From the NCBI GenBank assembly GCA_025359005.1, contig JANYHP010000599.1:1-6826 (forward strand): a stretch of DNA of 6,826 nt, read 5' to 3'. The notes under the pieces are model-generated. The model did not search any database and was not told the DNA's origin. It saw nothing but the letters and a program-made list of their open reading frames with translations. Of this stretch, positions 1 through 6,029 are shown piece by piece. Origin of the DNA: Hyphomicrobiaceae bacterium (GTDB lineage: Bacteria > Pseudomonadota > Alphaproteobacteria > Rhizobiales > Hyphomicrobiaceae). Made by a program: the position numbers and the translations under genes. How positions within the stretch are numbered: position 1 is the stretch's first letter; the number at the start of each line of letters is the position of its first letter.

Positions 1-1
1 C

Positions 2-310
2 TGCGCGGCAACCGCGCGCCTCAGGCCCGATATCGTCTGGTTCGGTGAGATGCCCTACCAGATGGAGCGCATCGAGGACGCGCTCTTCCAGTGCGACCTG
101 TTCGTCTCGATCGGCACATCGGGTAACGTCTATCCGGCGGCCGGGTTCGTCAAAGGCGCCCACTCCGTCGGCGCGCACACGGTCGAGATCAACCTCGAAC
201 CCAGCGACGGCGCCAGCCAGTTCGATGATTGCCGGCATGGCCCCGCAGGTGTGCTGGTGCCCGCGTTCGTGGATGAGGTGCTGGCACGCGTTCGCGGCGA
301 ACAAACCTAG
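2..310 (+). CDS. cobB: NAD-dependent protein deacylase (sirtuin, CobB type), C-terminal part
   Basis: This is the end of a gene that begins before the window; the open frame enters at base 2 and stops at TAG 308-310, giving 102 residues. Sirtuins remove acetyl or other acyl groups from lysines using NAD+, in the cytoplasm. Visible family marks are RPDIVWFGEMP at residues 8-18, IGTSG at 37-41 followed by VYPAAG (NAD-binding Rossmann part), and INLEPS at 63-68. The WFGEMP and VYPAAG forms are those of the bacterial CobB/SIRT5-like branch. The Cys at residue 1 may be the last zinc ligand, which usually lies shortly before the RPxIVWFGE segment, but the other zinc cysteines and the catalytic His are outside the window. 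The gene converges on zapA with a 121-base gap. The substrate cannot be told from this part. Confidence 0.93.
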   Translation, partial: CAATARLRPDIVWFGEMPYQMERIEDALFQCDLFVSIGTSGNVYPAAGFVKGAHSVGAHTVEINLEPSDGASQFDDCRHGPAGVLVPAFVDEVLARVRGEQT

Positions 311-342
311 CGTTGTGGCACAAACGGCAGCTTCCCAATTCC

Positions 343-371
343 CGCCATGCCGGCTGGTGCCGGCATCGGCG
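343..371. terminator. Strong hairpin between the convergent cobB and zapA genes
   Basis: ATGCCGGC (347-354) and GCCGGCAT (359-366) form a perfect 8-bp stem around a TGGT loop. With one bulged C at 367 the stem extends by CGCC/GGCG to 343-371. No T run follows on either strand, so it is not a textbook intrinsic terminator. Its place between two converging genes makes a bidirectional 3'-end structure the simplest reading. It could also be part of a small RNA downstream of zapA. Confidence 0.45.
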
Positions 372-431
372 ACAAAGCGGAGACCTTTTCGCTGCTTTCC
401 GCGGGTCCCGGCACCAACGCGTGCCGCCCGA

Positions 432-815
432 TCACGCCACGTCGCGGCGTTTTGCCTTTGGCGCCGCGGCGTTGGGTGCGGGGGGCTGTGCCGGCGTGTT
501 CGTCTCGGACTTGCTGGCCATCTCGGCCGCGACAGCTTTGAGGCGTCGCACGGGGTCGGCCTCGCCGAGCGCCGAACTGCTTTGGCTGCCCGAGCGGTCG
601 AGGCCGCCACTGGCCCGCGCATCGAACAGCTCATCGGCGATCATGAGGGCCGCCATGAGGATCAGGCGTTCGTCACCAGCGGAGCCCACGTCGGCACGCA
701 CCTGTTCGACCTTGCCTTTCACGTAGCCGGCCAGTTCCACCAACCGGTCCTCTTCGCCGTCGTCGCAGACGAGGCGATAGATGCGGTCGTTCAAGGTAAT
801 TGCGACCAGCCCCAT
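432..815 (-). CDS. zapA: Cell division protein ZapA
   Basis: ZapA is a small cytoplasmic protein that binds FtsZ, bundles its filaments and stabilises the Z ring. The 127-residue product has the usual architecture. The N-terminal FtsZ-binding head reads VAITLNDRIYRLVCDDGEEDRL (residues 4-25, with gaps), followed by LAGYVKGKVEQVR, and then the hallmark helix DERLILMAALMIADEL at 48-63. After residue 67 comes a polar and then Ala/Pro/Lys-rich tail (to 127) that looks disordered and is longer than in the E. coli protein. The ATG start at 815-813 is preceded by GAGG (complement of 826-829) with a 10-base spacing, and it starts right at the family's N-terminus. It lies 46 bases after a small coiled-coil gene on the same strand, and the two are probably co-transcribed. 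Confidence 0.94.
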   Translation of the reverse strand: MGLVAITLNDRIYRLVCDDGEEDRLVELAGYVKGKVEQVRADVGSAGDERLILMAALMIADELFDARASGGLDRSGSQSSSALGEADPVRRLKAVAAEMASKSETNTPAQPPAPNAAAPKAKRRDVA

Positions 816-861
816 CGTCAGTCAGCCTCGTTGGCAAAGCGGCAAGTCGGGGCCGCGCGAC

Positions 862-1239
862 TCAATTCTCATCGTGCAGCAGAGCATGCAAGCGATCGGC
901 GATCCATGCAACGCGGTCGGTGACGCCGGCCAACCGCGCTTCCAACTCGGCAATGCGCGCGCCCGCCTCGGCCAGCGCCTGTTGCAGGTCTTCGCCGCTC
1001 AACTCATCAGGGCTGTTACCGGCGGGGGTGGGCTTCTTGGCAGCGGAGGCCCGCCCCCGGGTCTCAGGCTTTGTAACGGCCTTGTCAGACGTCTTTTTCG
1101 GTGTCCGTGCCGATGCGGCGGCTAAGCAGCGCGGACCGCCGGCCGCAGGGGCAAGCTGTCGCGCAGGCCCGGCGAGCCGCGCCGCACGATGGGTGCGGGC
1201 GGTCGGCGGGCTTGTCGTCGTGTGCTCTCGCCGTCGCAT
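862..1239 (-). CDS. Small basic/coiled-coil protein of unknown function upstream of zapA
   Basis: I do not recognise a named family. The 125-residue product has two parts. Residues 1 to about 75 are low-complexity and basic (rich in Ala, Arg, Lys, Pro, Thr), likely disordered. Residues about 78-125 form an amphipathic helix with clear heptads (LQQALAEAGARIAELEARLAGVTDRVAWIADRLHALL), typical of a coiled coil. The ATG at 1239-1237 was chosen because AGGGAG (complement of 1249-1254) sits 9 bases upstream; a TTG at 1290 would add 17 residues with no obvious site. Small coiled-coil proteins (for example DUF4164) often precede zapA in alphaproteobacteria, so a role near the divisome is possible but is inference. 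The C-terminal helix looks well constrained; the N-terminal half could be partly untranslated. Confidence 0.55.
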   Translation of the reverse strand: MRRREHTTTSPPTARTHRAARLAGPARQLAPAAGGPRCLAAASARTPKKTSDKAVTKPETRGRASAAKKPTPAGNSPDELSGEDLQQALAEAGARIAELEARLAGVTDRVAWIADRLHALLHDEN

Positions 1240-1305
1240 CGAAGCCGGCTCCCTGCCTGCGCATCCGGTCGTCGCGACCGACCTCGGCAAGCCTCTGATT
1301 CGTCA

Positions 1306-1334
1306 GATACTCTCTACAGGCTGGCGCTGGTTAA
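1306..1334 (-). promoter_or_regulatory. Possible promoter for the coiled-coil gene and zapA
   Basis: On the minus strand, TTAACC (complement of 1329-1334) and AGTATC (complement of 1306-1311) are separated by 17 bases, a promoter-like spacing about 70 bases upstream of the chosen ATG at 1239. Both boxes match sigma-70 consensus only partly, so this is a weak call. Confidence 0.22.
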
Positions 1335-1382
1335 CGCGCCTCAGTGTTCGGCTCAAGAACGCATTCCACACAGCGGCCGAGT

Positions 1383-1398
1383 ATCACCAAAGGGTGAT
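1383..1398. repeat. Inverted repeat ATCACC-AAAG-GGTGAT
   Basis: A perfect 6-bp palindromic pair with a 4-base centre lies about 50-75 bases upstream of the weak promoter boxes for the coiled-coil/zapA transcript, on the far side from the gene. It could be an operator or a small hairpin; no regulator can be named. Confidence 0.35.
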
Positions 1399-1530
1399 GC
1401 GCAAAGACAACGGAACGGCACACGGCAGGCGACGACCTGGACGCGGTTCAGCCCGCGCCGCGCAGGCAGCAAGCGCCATTGCGAAGTTCACGCTCGCACC
1501 AGCATGTTGCACCATACCGTGGCTCGATCG

Positions 1531-2022
1531 TTAATTTTCGGCGCCAAACAGTTGTTTGGTACCGAGTTTGCGGAATAGCTGGCGAATGATATTTTCGTCG
1601 CGCGCGGAATTCTGTGTCTGGTTGGACGAGAAATTGATGACCTTGCCGTCTTTTAGGCCGTATTTGGACACGCGTTCAACCGAGCCCAAAGGCGTGAAAT
1701 AGACCGCAAGGACTGTCCGGTCGGTTTCTTCGGCGGAAAAAAACGACGTCTGCTTTTCGGTTGATGAAATATAATACAGGGTCTGGGCGCCGCCGACGGT
1801 GGCCGTCGTGGTCGGCGATCCGAGCACACCCGACACCTGTCCCAGACTCATCCCGGTCTGAATCTTCTGGATGTCGTCGTCCTGGAACTGATGGCCCCGT
1901 TTGATGACTGTCGGCGCGCAGGCCGCGAGCGCGAATGCTGCCGCTGCCATTGCGGCCAGGCCCCGGCGCCGGCCAAGGCCACTCTTGCGGTCCCGTACGG
2001 CGGAAACGCCGACGACGGCCAT
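1531..2022 (-). CDS. bamE: Outer membrane protein assembly factor BamE (SmpA/OmlA lipoprotein)
   Basis: BamE is a lipoprotein subunit of the BAM complex, which folds beta-barrel proteins into the outer membrane from the periplasmic side. From ATG 2022-2020 the product is 163 residues. An Arg-rich n-region (RRR at 18-20) and a hydrophobic stretch lead to the lipobox LAAC with Cys35 as the lipidation site. The mature part shows the SmpA/OmlA core: IQKIQTGMSLGQVSGVLGSPTTT, then LYYISS, then TVLAVYFTPLGSVERVSKYGLKDG. The C-terminus (DENIIRQLFRKLG) is typical of alphaproteobacterial members. A GTG at 2085 would add 21 residues that do not look like a signal peptide, so the ATG is preferred, though its upstream ribosome binding site is weak. 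It is divergent from the bc1 chaperone gene. Confidence 0.94.
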   Translation of the reverse strand: MAVVGVSAVRDRKSGLGRRRGLAAMAAAAFALAACAPTVIKRGHQFQDDDIQKIQTGMSLGQVSGVLGSPTTTATVGGAQTLYYISSTEKQTSFFSAEETDRTVLAVYFTPLGSVERVSKYGLKDGKVINFSSNQTQNSARDENIIRQLFRKLGTKQLFGAEN

Positions 2023-2361
2023 GCAATGTCGCCGCAGCCTCGATGCATCAAATCGCACGTTCGCATCCCCATCAGATCGTCGCACCCACCGGGTCAGAGC
2101 GGCTCGGTGCCTTCATGCGTCGGGCGATGCGACCGAATCGCGCGCCCTCTGGTCTAAGCCGTTAGCGGGCACGGGCGCCGTACGCAACCACGCCTGTTGC
2201 ACCACAAACCCGCACTCTCCCGACAGACGGTCGGCTGCATAGCTTCCAGCTCTGTGGCCACAAAACCTCTGCGATCACAGCACGCTTGCAGCCGCCGCGT
2301 TCTTGTGACCACAACGGCGGCCAAACCAACAACGGCCGCCTTAGGCCGCGCGAGCCCCGTC
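2023..2361. promoter_or_regulatory. Divergent control region between bamE and the bc1 chaperone gene
   Basis: This 339-base region must hold the promoters of both divergent genes, but I could not find convincing -35/-10 pairs. It holds three copies of CCACAA (2202-2207, 2258-2263, 2309-2314) spaced 56 and 51 bases apart. Two of them sit in near-palindromes: TGTGGCCACA at 2253-2262 and TTGTG-AC-CACAA at 2303-2314. A 7-bp GC hairpin follows at 2316-2340. No gene is supported within it; open frames here lack family features. Confidence 0.5.
2316..2340 (+). other. GC-rich hairpin upstream of the bc1 chaperone start
   Basis: GGCGGCC (2316-2322) and GGCCGCC (2334-2340) pair perfectly over 7 bp around an 11-base A/C-rich loop. 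The structure ends 21 bases before the ATG at 2362, so in the leader RNA it would sit close to the ribosome binding region. A role in translation control or mRNA stability is inference. Confidence 0.4.
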
Positions 2362-2907
2362 ATGACACTGTTACGCGCATGGCTTGCCAGACGGTCCCAC
2401 ACTAGGCTGATGGCACGTGAAATTTATGGCTCGATTGTGGCTGCCGGCCGGCAGATCACCTTCTACGAGACGCAGGGGGTGCCAGACACGCGCGAGGGGC
2501 GGTTCGAAATGATTGCGCTCCACGTCGCCCTCGTCATGCTTCGGTTGCAACGGATTGGCAGTGACGGTGTTCATCTCGGGCGCGGCGTCGCGGAAGCGTT
2601 CATCGGCGATATGGACGACAACATGCGCGAGATCGGCATCGGCGATCTGGCTGTGCCACGCAAGATCAAGCGTGCCGGTGCCGCCCTGTTCGATCGCCAT
2701 CGCGACTATGGGCGGGCGCTGGCGGCCGAAGGCCTGGTGGCACTCGAGGCCGCCATCGGTGATGCCCTGACGGCCGCCGGGGCCGGGCCGGGGCTGGATC
2801 GGCCGGCGCTCGCGCGCTACACCAAGACGCTAGCGGCGCAGTTGACGGCCACCAGTGACGCCGATTGTCTGGCCGGGCGGGTGACGATCGCGCCGCGAGT
2901 GGCATGA
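2362..2907 (+). CDS. Ubiquinol-cytochrome c chaperone family protein
   Basis: The 181-residue product belongs to the Ubiq_cyt_C_chap family (related to mitochondrial Cbp3/UQCC1), whose members help assemble the cytochrome bc1 complex by acting on cytochrome b. Family signatures are YGSIVAAGRQITFYETQGVPDTREGRFEM in outline at residues 22-50, then IALHVALVMLRL at 51-62, and the conserved block FIGDMDDNMREIGIGDLAVPRKIK at 80-103 (given with gaps in mind), followed by LFDRHRDYGRAL. The length is normal and no membrane segment or signal peptide is visible, which fits a cytoplasmic or peripheral factor. The ATG at 2362 is the first in-frame Met near the family's N-terminus; the frame is open further upstream, but that part has no family character. 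DUF177 follows after 40 bases. A bacterial function in bc1 assembly is inferred from the family. Confidence 0.92.
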   Translation: MTLLRAWLARRSHTRLMAREIYGSIVAAGRQITFYETQGVPDTREGRFEMIALHVALVMLRLQRIGSDGVHLGRGVAEAFIGDMDDNMREIGIGDLAVPRKIKRAGAALFDRHRDYGRALAAEGLVALEAAIGDALTAAGAGPGLDRPALARYTKTLAAQLTATSDADCLAGRVTIAPRVA

Positions 2908-2912
2908 TCGGC

Positions 2913-2924
2913 AACGGGTAATTT
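2913..2924 (+). repeat. 12-base repeat AACGGGTAATTT, copy 1
   Basis: This exact 12-mer lies in the 40-base gap between the bc1 chaperone and DUF177 genes, 23 bases before the DUF177 start. An identical copy occurs at 3589-3600, also between genes. Confidence 0.6.
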
Positions 2925-2947
2925 GTGGACAATGGCTGAGCTGACCG

Positions 2948-3511
2948 ATGGATGATGCGCACGACCATAACGCCGACGCCGCCCCCCTGCCGCTTGGCTG
3001 GACGGTCGATATCCGGGATATTCCGGCCAAGGGCTATGAGGTTGCCAAAGCAGCGACGGACGCCGAGCGGCTGGATATAGCCGCGGCGCTGGGCCTTTTG
3101 TCGTGCGAGCGGCTGTCGGCCAGCGGCCGCATCCGTCCCATCGCCGGCGATGGCTTTCGTCTGCAAGGCCGGCTGCAGGCCGATGTGGTGCAGGCGTGCG
3201 TGGTGACCTTGGCGCCAGTGCATGACACGATCGATGTGCCCTTGTCGGTCGAATTTGTGCCCGTTGAGCAGGCGAAGGCGGCTGCCGGCGGCGCGGTTGA
3301 ACTCGATGACCCGGTGGAGACCGAGCCGATCGAGGGAGATGCACTGGCGCTTGGCCGGGTCCTCTTCGAGGAACTGGCGGCCGCCATCAACCCCTATCCC
3401 CGTCGTCCAGGCGCCGAATATGCCGCCCCCGCGGCCGATGCTGCCACGGCTGCCGCGAACACGCCGTTTGCCGTCCTCGCTCGCCTCAAGGCGCAGAAGA
3501 CGGAGCCCTGA
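2948..3511 (+). CDS. DUF177/YceD family protein
   Basis: The 187-residue product is a DUF177 (YceD) protein. In bacteria and plants this family is linked to accumulation or processing of 23S rRNA, and its gene commonly lies next to rpmF and the plsX-fabH genes. Recognisable parts are the central ADVVQACVVTLAPVHDTIDVPL at 78-99 (in outline), the acidic segment with DxxExEPIEGDALALGRVLFEELAAAINPYPRRPGA at roughly 121-156, and the C-terminal PFAVLARLK at 173-181. The ATG at 2948 gives a normal length; the ribosome binding site is weak. No rpmF follows, unlike in many relatives; plsX starts 190 bases later. The biochemical activity of the family in alphaproteobacteria is not settled. Confidence 0.92.
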   Translation: MDDAHDHNADAAPLPLGWTVDIRDIPAKGYEVAKAATDAERLDIAAALGLLSCERLSASGRIRPIAGDGFRLQGRLQADVVQACVVTLAPVHDTIDVPLSVEFVPVEQAKAAAGGAVELDDPVETEPIEGDALALGRVLFEELAAAINPYPRRPGAEYAAPAADAATAAANTPFAVLARLKAQKTEP

Positions 3512-3569
3512 GCGCGGCGTACTTGGGTGGTGGAGAAGACTGCGCGCCACACCGTCTGTGCGGCGATTT

Positions 3570-3592
3570 CGTTTGTGCCGATGGCACGAACG
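3570..3592 (+). terminator. 10-bp hairpin between DUF177 and plsX
   Basis: CGTTTGTGCC (3570-3579) pairs with GGCACGAACG (3583-3592) around a GAT loop, with one T-G wobble. It is followed by GGTAATTTC, a short AT stretch rather than a full T run. It lies 59 bases after the DUF177 stop and could attenuate or end the upstream transcript before plsX. Confidence 0.4.
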
Positions 3593-3600
3593 GGTAATTT
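3573..3600 (+). promoter_or_regulatory. Possible promoter for plsX
   Basis: TTGTGC (3573-3578) and TAATTT (3595-3600) are 16 bases apart, about 100 bases before plsX. The match to consensus is partial and overlaps the hairpin at 3570-3592, so hairpin and promoter readings compete. Confidence 0.2.
3589..3600 (+). repeat. 12-base repeat AACGGGTAATTT, copy 2
   Basis: Exact second copy of the 12-mer at 2913-2924, this time in the 190-base gap upstream of plsX. It overlaps the 3' arm of the hairpin ending at 3592. Confidence 0.6.
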
Positions 3601-3640
3601 CAAAGCCCCTGTCCCTGATGAGAACTGTGGGGCATGGGGC

Positions 3641-3671
3641 GCGCGCTGCCGGCCCGGCGACCGGTGCGCGC
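3641..3671 (+). other. GC-rich inverted repeat before plsX
   Basis: GCGCGC (3641-3646) pairs with GCGCGC (3666-3671). Inside, CCGG (3649-3652) pairs with CCGG (3661-3664) across a small internal loop. It ends 30 bases before the plsX ATG and may affect the leader RNA; chance is possible in DNA this GC-rich. Confidence 0.25.
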
Positions 3672-3701
3672 GAGACGTGTTGTCGCCCGATGGATGCAAG
3701 T

Positions 3702-4781
3702 ATGGCAGAGGCTTATGTCTTGGCTCTGGACGCGATGGGGGGCGACTTCGGGCCATCCGTTGTCATATCCGGGGCGGCGCTGGCGTTGAAGCGGCACCCG
3801 GAATTGCAGTTTCATCTGTTCGGTCAGGCGGCGGCCATCGAAGCCGAGCTGAAGAACCATCCCGAACTGGCCAGCCGCTGTGTGATCCGCCACACCGACA
3901 CGGTGATCGCCATGGACGCCAAGCCCAGCCAGGCGCTGCGCCGCGGCAAAGGCACGAGCCTGTGGCAGGCGCTGGAATGCGTGCGTGACGGGGAGGCAGC
4001 TTTCGCCGTCTCGGCCGGCAATACCGGCGCGCTGATGGCCTGCGCCCGCTTCATCCTACGCACGGTGCCTGGTATCGACAGGCCGGCGCTGGCCGGTCAG
4101 TGGCCGACCATCCATCGCCCCAGTATCGTGCTGGACGTGGGCGCCAACATCGGCGCCACCGCGCGCGACTTGTGCCAGTTCGCGTTGATGGGTGCGGCCA
4201 TGGCGCAGGCGGTGTTCGGCATCGAGCGGCCGACGGTCGGCTTGCTCAACGTCGGCGTCGAAGAGATCAAGGGCGCCGACGAGGTCAAGGAGGCGCACGC
4301 GCTGTTGAAGCGCGTCGACCTGATGTTCGATTATCGCGGCTATGTGGAGGGCGACCAGATCGGCCAGGGCGTCGTCGATGTGGTGGTGTGCGAGGGCTTT
4401 ACCGGCAACGTCGCACTCAAGACGGCGGAAGGCACCGCCAAACAGATCGCTACCTACCTGCGCGAGGCCATGACCTCGTCGGTCTCGGCCAAGCTCGGCG
4501 CCTTGCTCGCCCGCGGCGGGTTCCAGGTGCTCAAAGCCCGCATGGACCCGCGCCGCAACAACGGCGGCACGTTCCTCGGACTGGCCGGCATCGCCATCAA
4601 AAGTCATGGCGGCACCGATGCGCTCGGTTTTGCCAGTGCGATCGACGTCGGCTATGGAATGGCGCGCAGCAAGACCGTGGAGCGGCTGGCCGCCGATATC
4701 GCGTTGCTATCGTCCAAGCTCGACCAGTTGGTGGGAGATGTAGCACCCGCGGTCGCAGCCTCAGGAGCGTCTTCTAACTAG
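3702..4781 (+). CDS. plsX: Phosphate acyltransferase PlsX
   Basis: PlsX is a peripheral membrane enzyme that makes acyl-phosphate from acyl-ACP and phosphate. PlsY then uses the product to acylate glycerol-3-phosphate, the first step of phospholipid synthesis. The 359-residue length is normal. Motifs in order are ALDAMGGDFGP at residues 8-18, SAGNTGAL at 104-111, VLDVGANIG, PTVGLLNVGVEEIKG, VVVCEGFTGNVALKTAEG, and near the C-terminus NGGTFLGLAGIAIKSHGG. The frame is open far upstream, but that part overlaps DUF177 in another frame. ATG 3702 is preferred because GGA (3692-3694) sits 7 bases before it and the protein then begins just ahead of the family's first strand; ATG 3690 would add four residues. 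fabH follows closely, the usual pairing that links acyl-ACP use to fatty-acid initiation. Confidence 0.97.
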   Translation: MAEAYVLALDAMGGDFGPSVVISGAALALKRHPELQFHLFGQAAAIEAELKNHPELASRCVIRHTDTVIAMDAKPSQALRRGKGTSLWQALECVRDGEAAFAVSAGNTGALMACARFILRTVPGIDRPALAGQWPTIHRPSIVLDVGANIGATARDLCQFALMGAAMAQAVFGIERPTVGLLNVGVEEIKGADEVKEAHALLKRVDLMFDYRGYVEGDQIGQGVVDVVVCEGFTGNVALKTAEGTAKQIATYLREAMTSSVSAKLGALLARGGFQVLKARMDPRRNNGGTFLGLAGIAIKSHGGTDALGFASAIDVGYGMARSKTVERLAADIALLSSKLDQLVGDVAPAVAASGASSN

Positions 4782-4852
4782 GTCGCTCCTCCGCTCAGCC
4801 TTCCCATTCAAGTTATCGCATGGTGCCGATGCTTACGCCGAAACCGAAGTCG

Positions 4853-4857
4853 AAGGA
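4853..4857 (+). promoter_or_regulatory. Ribosome binding site deciding a GTG start for fabH
   Basis: AAGGA lies 7 bases before GTG 4865. The in-frame ATGs at 4820 and 4829 have no comparable site upstream, so this element points to the GTG as the start. Confidence 0.6.
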
Positions 4858-4864
4858 TTCCAAC

Positions 4865-5842
4865 GTGGCCACGATCCGATCGGTCTTCCGCGGCGTGGGC
4901 GCCTATCTGCCCAAGCGCATCCTCACCAACGCTGAACTTGCCAAGCAGGTCGACACCACCGACGAATGGATCGTCGAGCGGACCGGCATCAGCGCGCGCC
5001 ACATCGCGGCAGACGGCGAATGCACCTCCGACATGGGCGCCCACGCCGCGCGGCAGGCCCTGGTGCGCGCCGGCATCGATCCGGTCGAGATCGATCTCGT
5101 CATCTGCGCCACCGCCACGCCCGATCGCACGTTTCCCGCCACCGCCGTGCGCATCCAGAACATGCTCGGCGTCACCAAGGGCGCGGCCTTCGACGTGCAG
5201 GCGGTGTGCTCGGGGTTCATCTATGGCCTCGCCACCGCGGATGCGTTCCTCCGTACTGGCCAGTTCAAGCGCGCTGTGGTGATCGGCTCGGAGACATTCT
5301 CGCGCATTCTTGATTGGGAAGATCGCACCACGTGCGTGCTGTTCGGCGACGGCGCCGGCGCGGTCGTGCTCGAGGCGCAGCCGCAGACCGGTGGCCGCCA
5401 GGATCGCGGCATTTTATCCAGCACCATTCGCTCGGATGGGCGCTACGAAGACCTGCTTTATGTCGATGGCGGTCCAAGCAGCACCAAGACGGTCGGGCAT
5501 CTGCGCATGAACGGGCGCGAGGTGTTCCGCCACGCCATCCAGAAAATCTCCGGCGCCATCGAGGAAACCTTGGTGACCACCGGCTACGCGGCCGACGAGA
5601 TCGACCTGTTCGTCCCCCATCAGGCCAACAAGCGCATTCTCGACGGCATCGCCAAGAAGCTCGGCATCAGCCACGACCGGGTCGTGGTGACGCTGGCGCA
5701 GCACGGCAATACGTCGGCCGCCTCCATCCCGCTGGCGCTCAACCATGCGTTCGAAACGCGGCGGCTCGGCGAGGGCAAGCTCGTGCTGATGGAAGCCATG
5801 GGCGGCGGCTTCACCTGGGGCGCCGTGCTGGCGCGCTGGTGA
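4865..5842 (+). CDS. fabH: 3-oxoacyl-[acyl-carrier-protein] synthase III (KAS III, FabH)
   Basis: FabH condenses acetyl-CoA (or another short acyl-CoA) with malonyl-ACP to start type II fatty-acid synthesis in the cytoplasm. The catalytic triad is complete: Cys115 in VQAVCSGF, His252 in VPHQANKRI, and Asn282 in HGNTSAAS. Other family marks are the N-terminal GVGAYLPKRILTN, DEWIVERTGISARH, the glycine-rich LFGDGAGAVVLE at 159-170, and the C-terminal MGGGFTWGAVL. With the GTG start the protein is 325 residues, the normal length. Starting at ATG 4820 would add 15 residues (MVPMLTPKPKSKDSN) that are not part of the fold. The gene follows plsX after 83 bases and is probably in the same operon. A non-consensus insertion or missing residue was not seen. 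Confidence 0.98.
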   Translation: MATIRSVFRGVGAYLPKRILTNAELAKQVDTTDEWIVERTGISARHIAADGECTSDMGAHAARQALVRAGIDPVEIDLVICATATPDRTFPATAVRIQNMLGVTKGAAFDVQAVCSGFIYGLATADAFLRTGQFKRAVVIGSETFSRILDWEDRTTCVLFGDGAGAVVLEAQPQTGGRQDRGILSSTIRSDGRYEDLLYVDGGPSSTKTVGHLRMNGREVFRHAIQKISGAIEETLVTTGYAADEIDLFVPHQANKRILDGIAKKLGISHDRVVVTLAQHGNTSAASIPLALNHAFETRRLGEGKLVLMEAMGGGFTWGAVLARW

Positions 5843-5967
5843 GGCGGGGCGCTCAAAGTCGTGGGCTCCGCGGGCATCGGCGCCTACACGGCGTTCGGGT
5901 AAGCGGTTCGATACGCTCACACTCCACATTCGTCAGTTATCACTTAAGAAAATTCGCCTCGTCCGGT

Positions 5968-5990
5968 TGCGAGCGCGATTTGCGCTTGCA
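5968..5990 (+). other. Hairpin downstream of fabH
   Basis: TGCGAGCGC (5968-5976) pairs with GCGCTTGCA (5982-5990) over 9 bp with one G-T wobble around a GATTT loop. No T run follows. It lies 125 bases after the fabH stop and may stabilise the 3' end of the transcript. Confidence 0.35.
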
Positions 5991-6014
5991 GGGACGTGCG
6001 AACTTTCCAATGTG

Positions 6015-6029
6015 CAGCAGGCACTGCTG
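6015..6029. other. Small hairpin CAGCAG-GCA-CTGCTG
   Basis: A perfect 6-bp stem with a 3-base loop in the non-coding gap after fabH. Its role is unknown. Confidence 0.3.

Larger units (their letters stand above)
1240..1530. other. Gap between bamE and the coiled-coil gene, no convincing gene
   Basis: This stretch of 291 bases contains the ribosome binding site and likely promoter of the leftward coiled-coil gene, and the 3' side of bamE. Open frames on the plus strand cross it, but their translations are Arg/Ala/Ser-rich shadows with no family character. One perfect inverted repeat, ATCACC-AAAG-GGTGAT at 1383-1398, stands out. No clear terminator with a T run was found after bamE. Confidence 0.5.

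Noticed and set aside
45..923. Long plus-strand open frame of 292 codons
   Set aside because: It overlaps the end of cobB in another frame and runs antisense to zapA; the translation is Arg/Ser/Ala-rich without any family motif, as expected for a shadow frame in GC-rich DNA.
800..1578. Plus-strand open frames crossing the coiled-coil gene and the gap before bamE
   Set aside because: Composition is low-complexity and Arg-rich, with no domain; the minus-strand reading has a clear heptad pattern and ribosome site.
2666..3550. Minus-strand open frame of 294 codons
   Set aside because: It lies antisense to the bc1 chaperone and DUF177 genes, both of which have recognisable family motifs.
3222..3701. 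Upstream extension of the plsX frame
   Set aside because: It overlaps DUF177 in another frame, is Arg/Pro/Ser-rich, and the PlsX family begins just after ATG 3702.
4056..4607. Minus-strand open frame inside plsX
   Set aside because: Antisense to strong PlsX motifs; a shadow.
5853..5900. Short in-frame hydrophobic tail (KVVGSAGIGAYTAFG, then TAA) after fabH
   Set aside because: It has no start, no family match and no upstream gene part; chance is the simplest explanation, though a remnant of a lost gene cannot be excluded.
5900..5917. GGTTCGATAC resembling a tRNA T-loop
   Set aside because: No matching acceptor, D or anticodon stems could be built around it on either strand.
5414..5929. Minus-strand open frame over the end of fabH
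   Set aside because: Antisense to the FabH active-site region; no family character.
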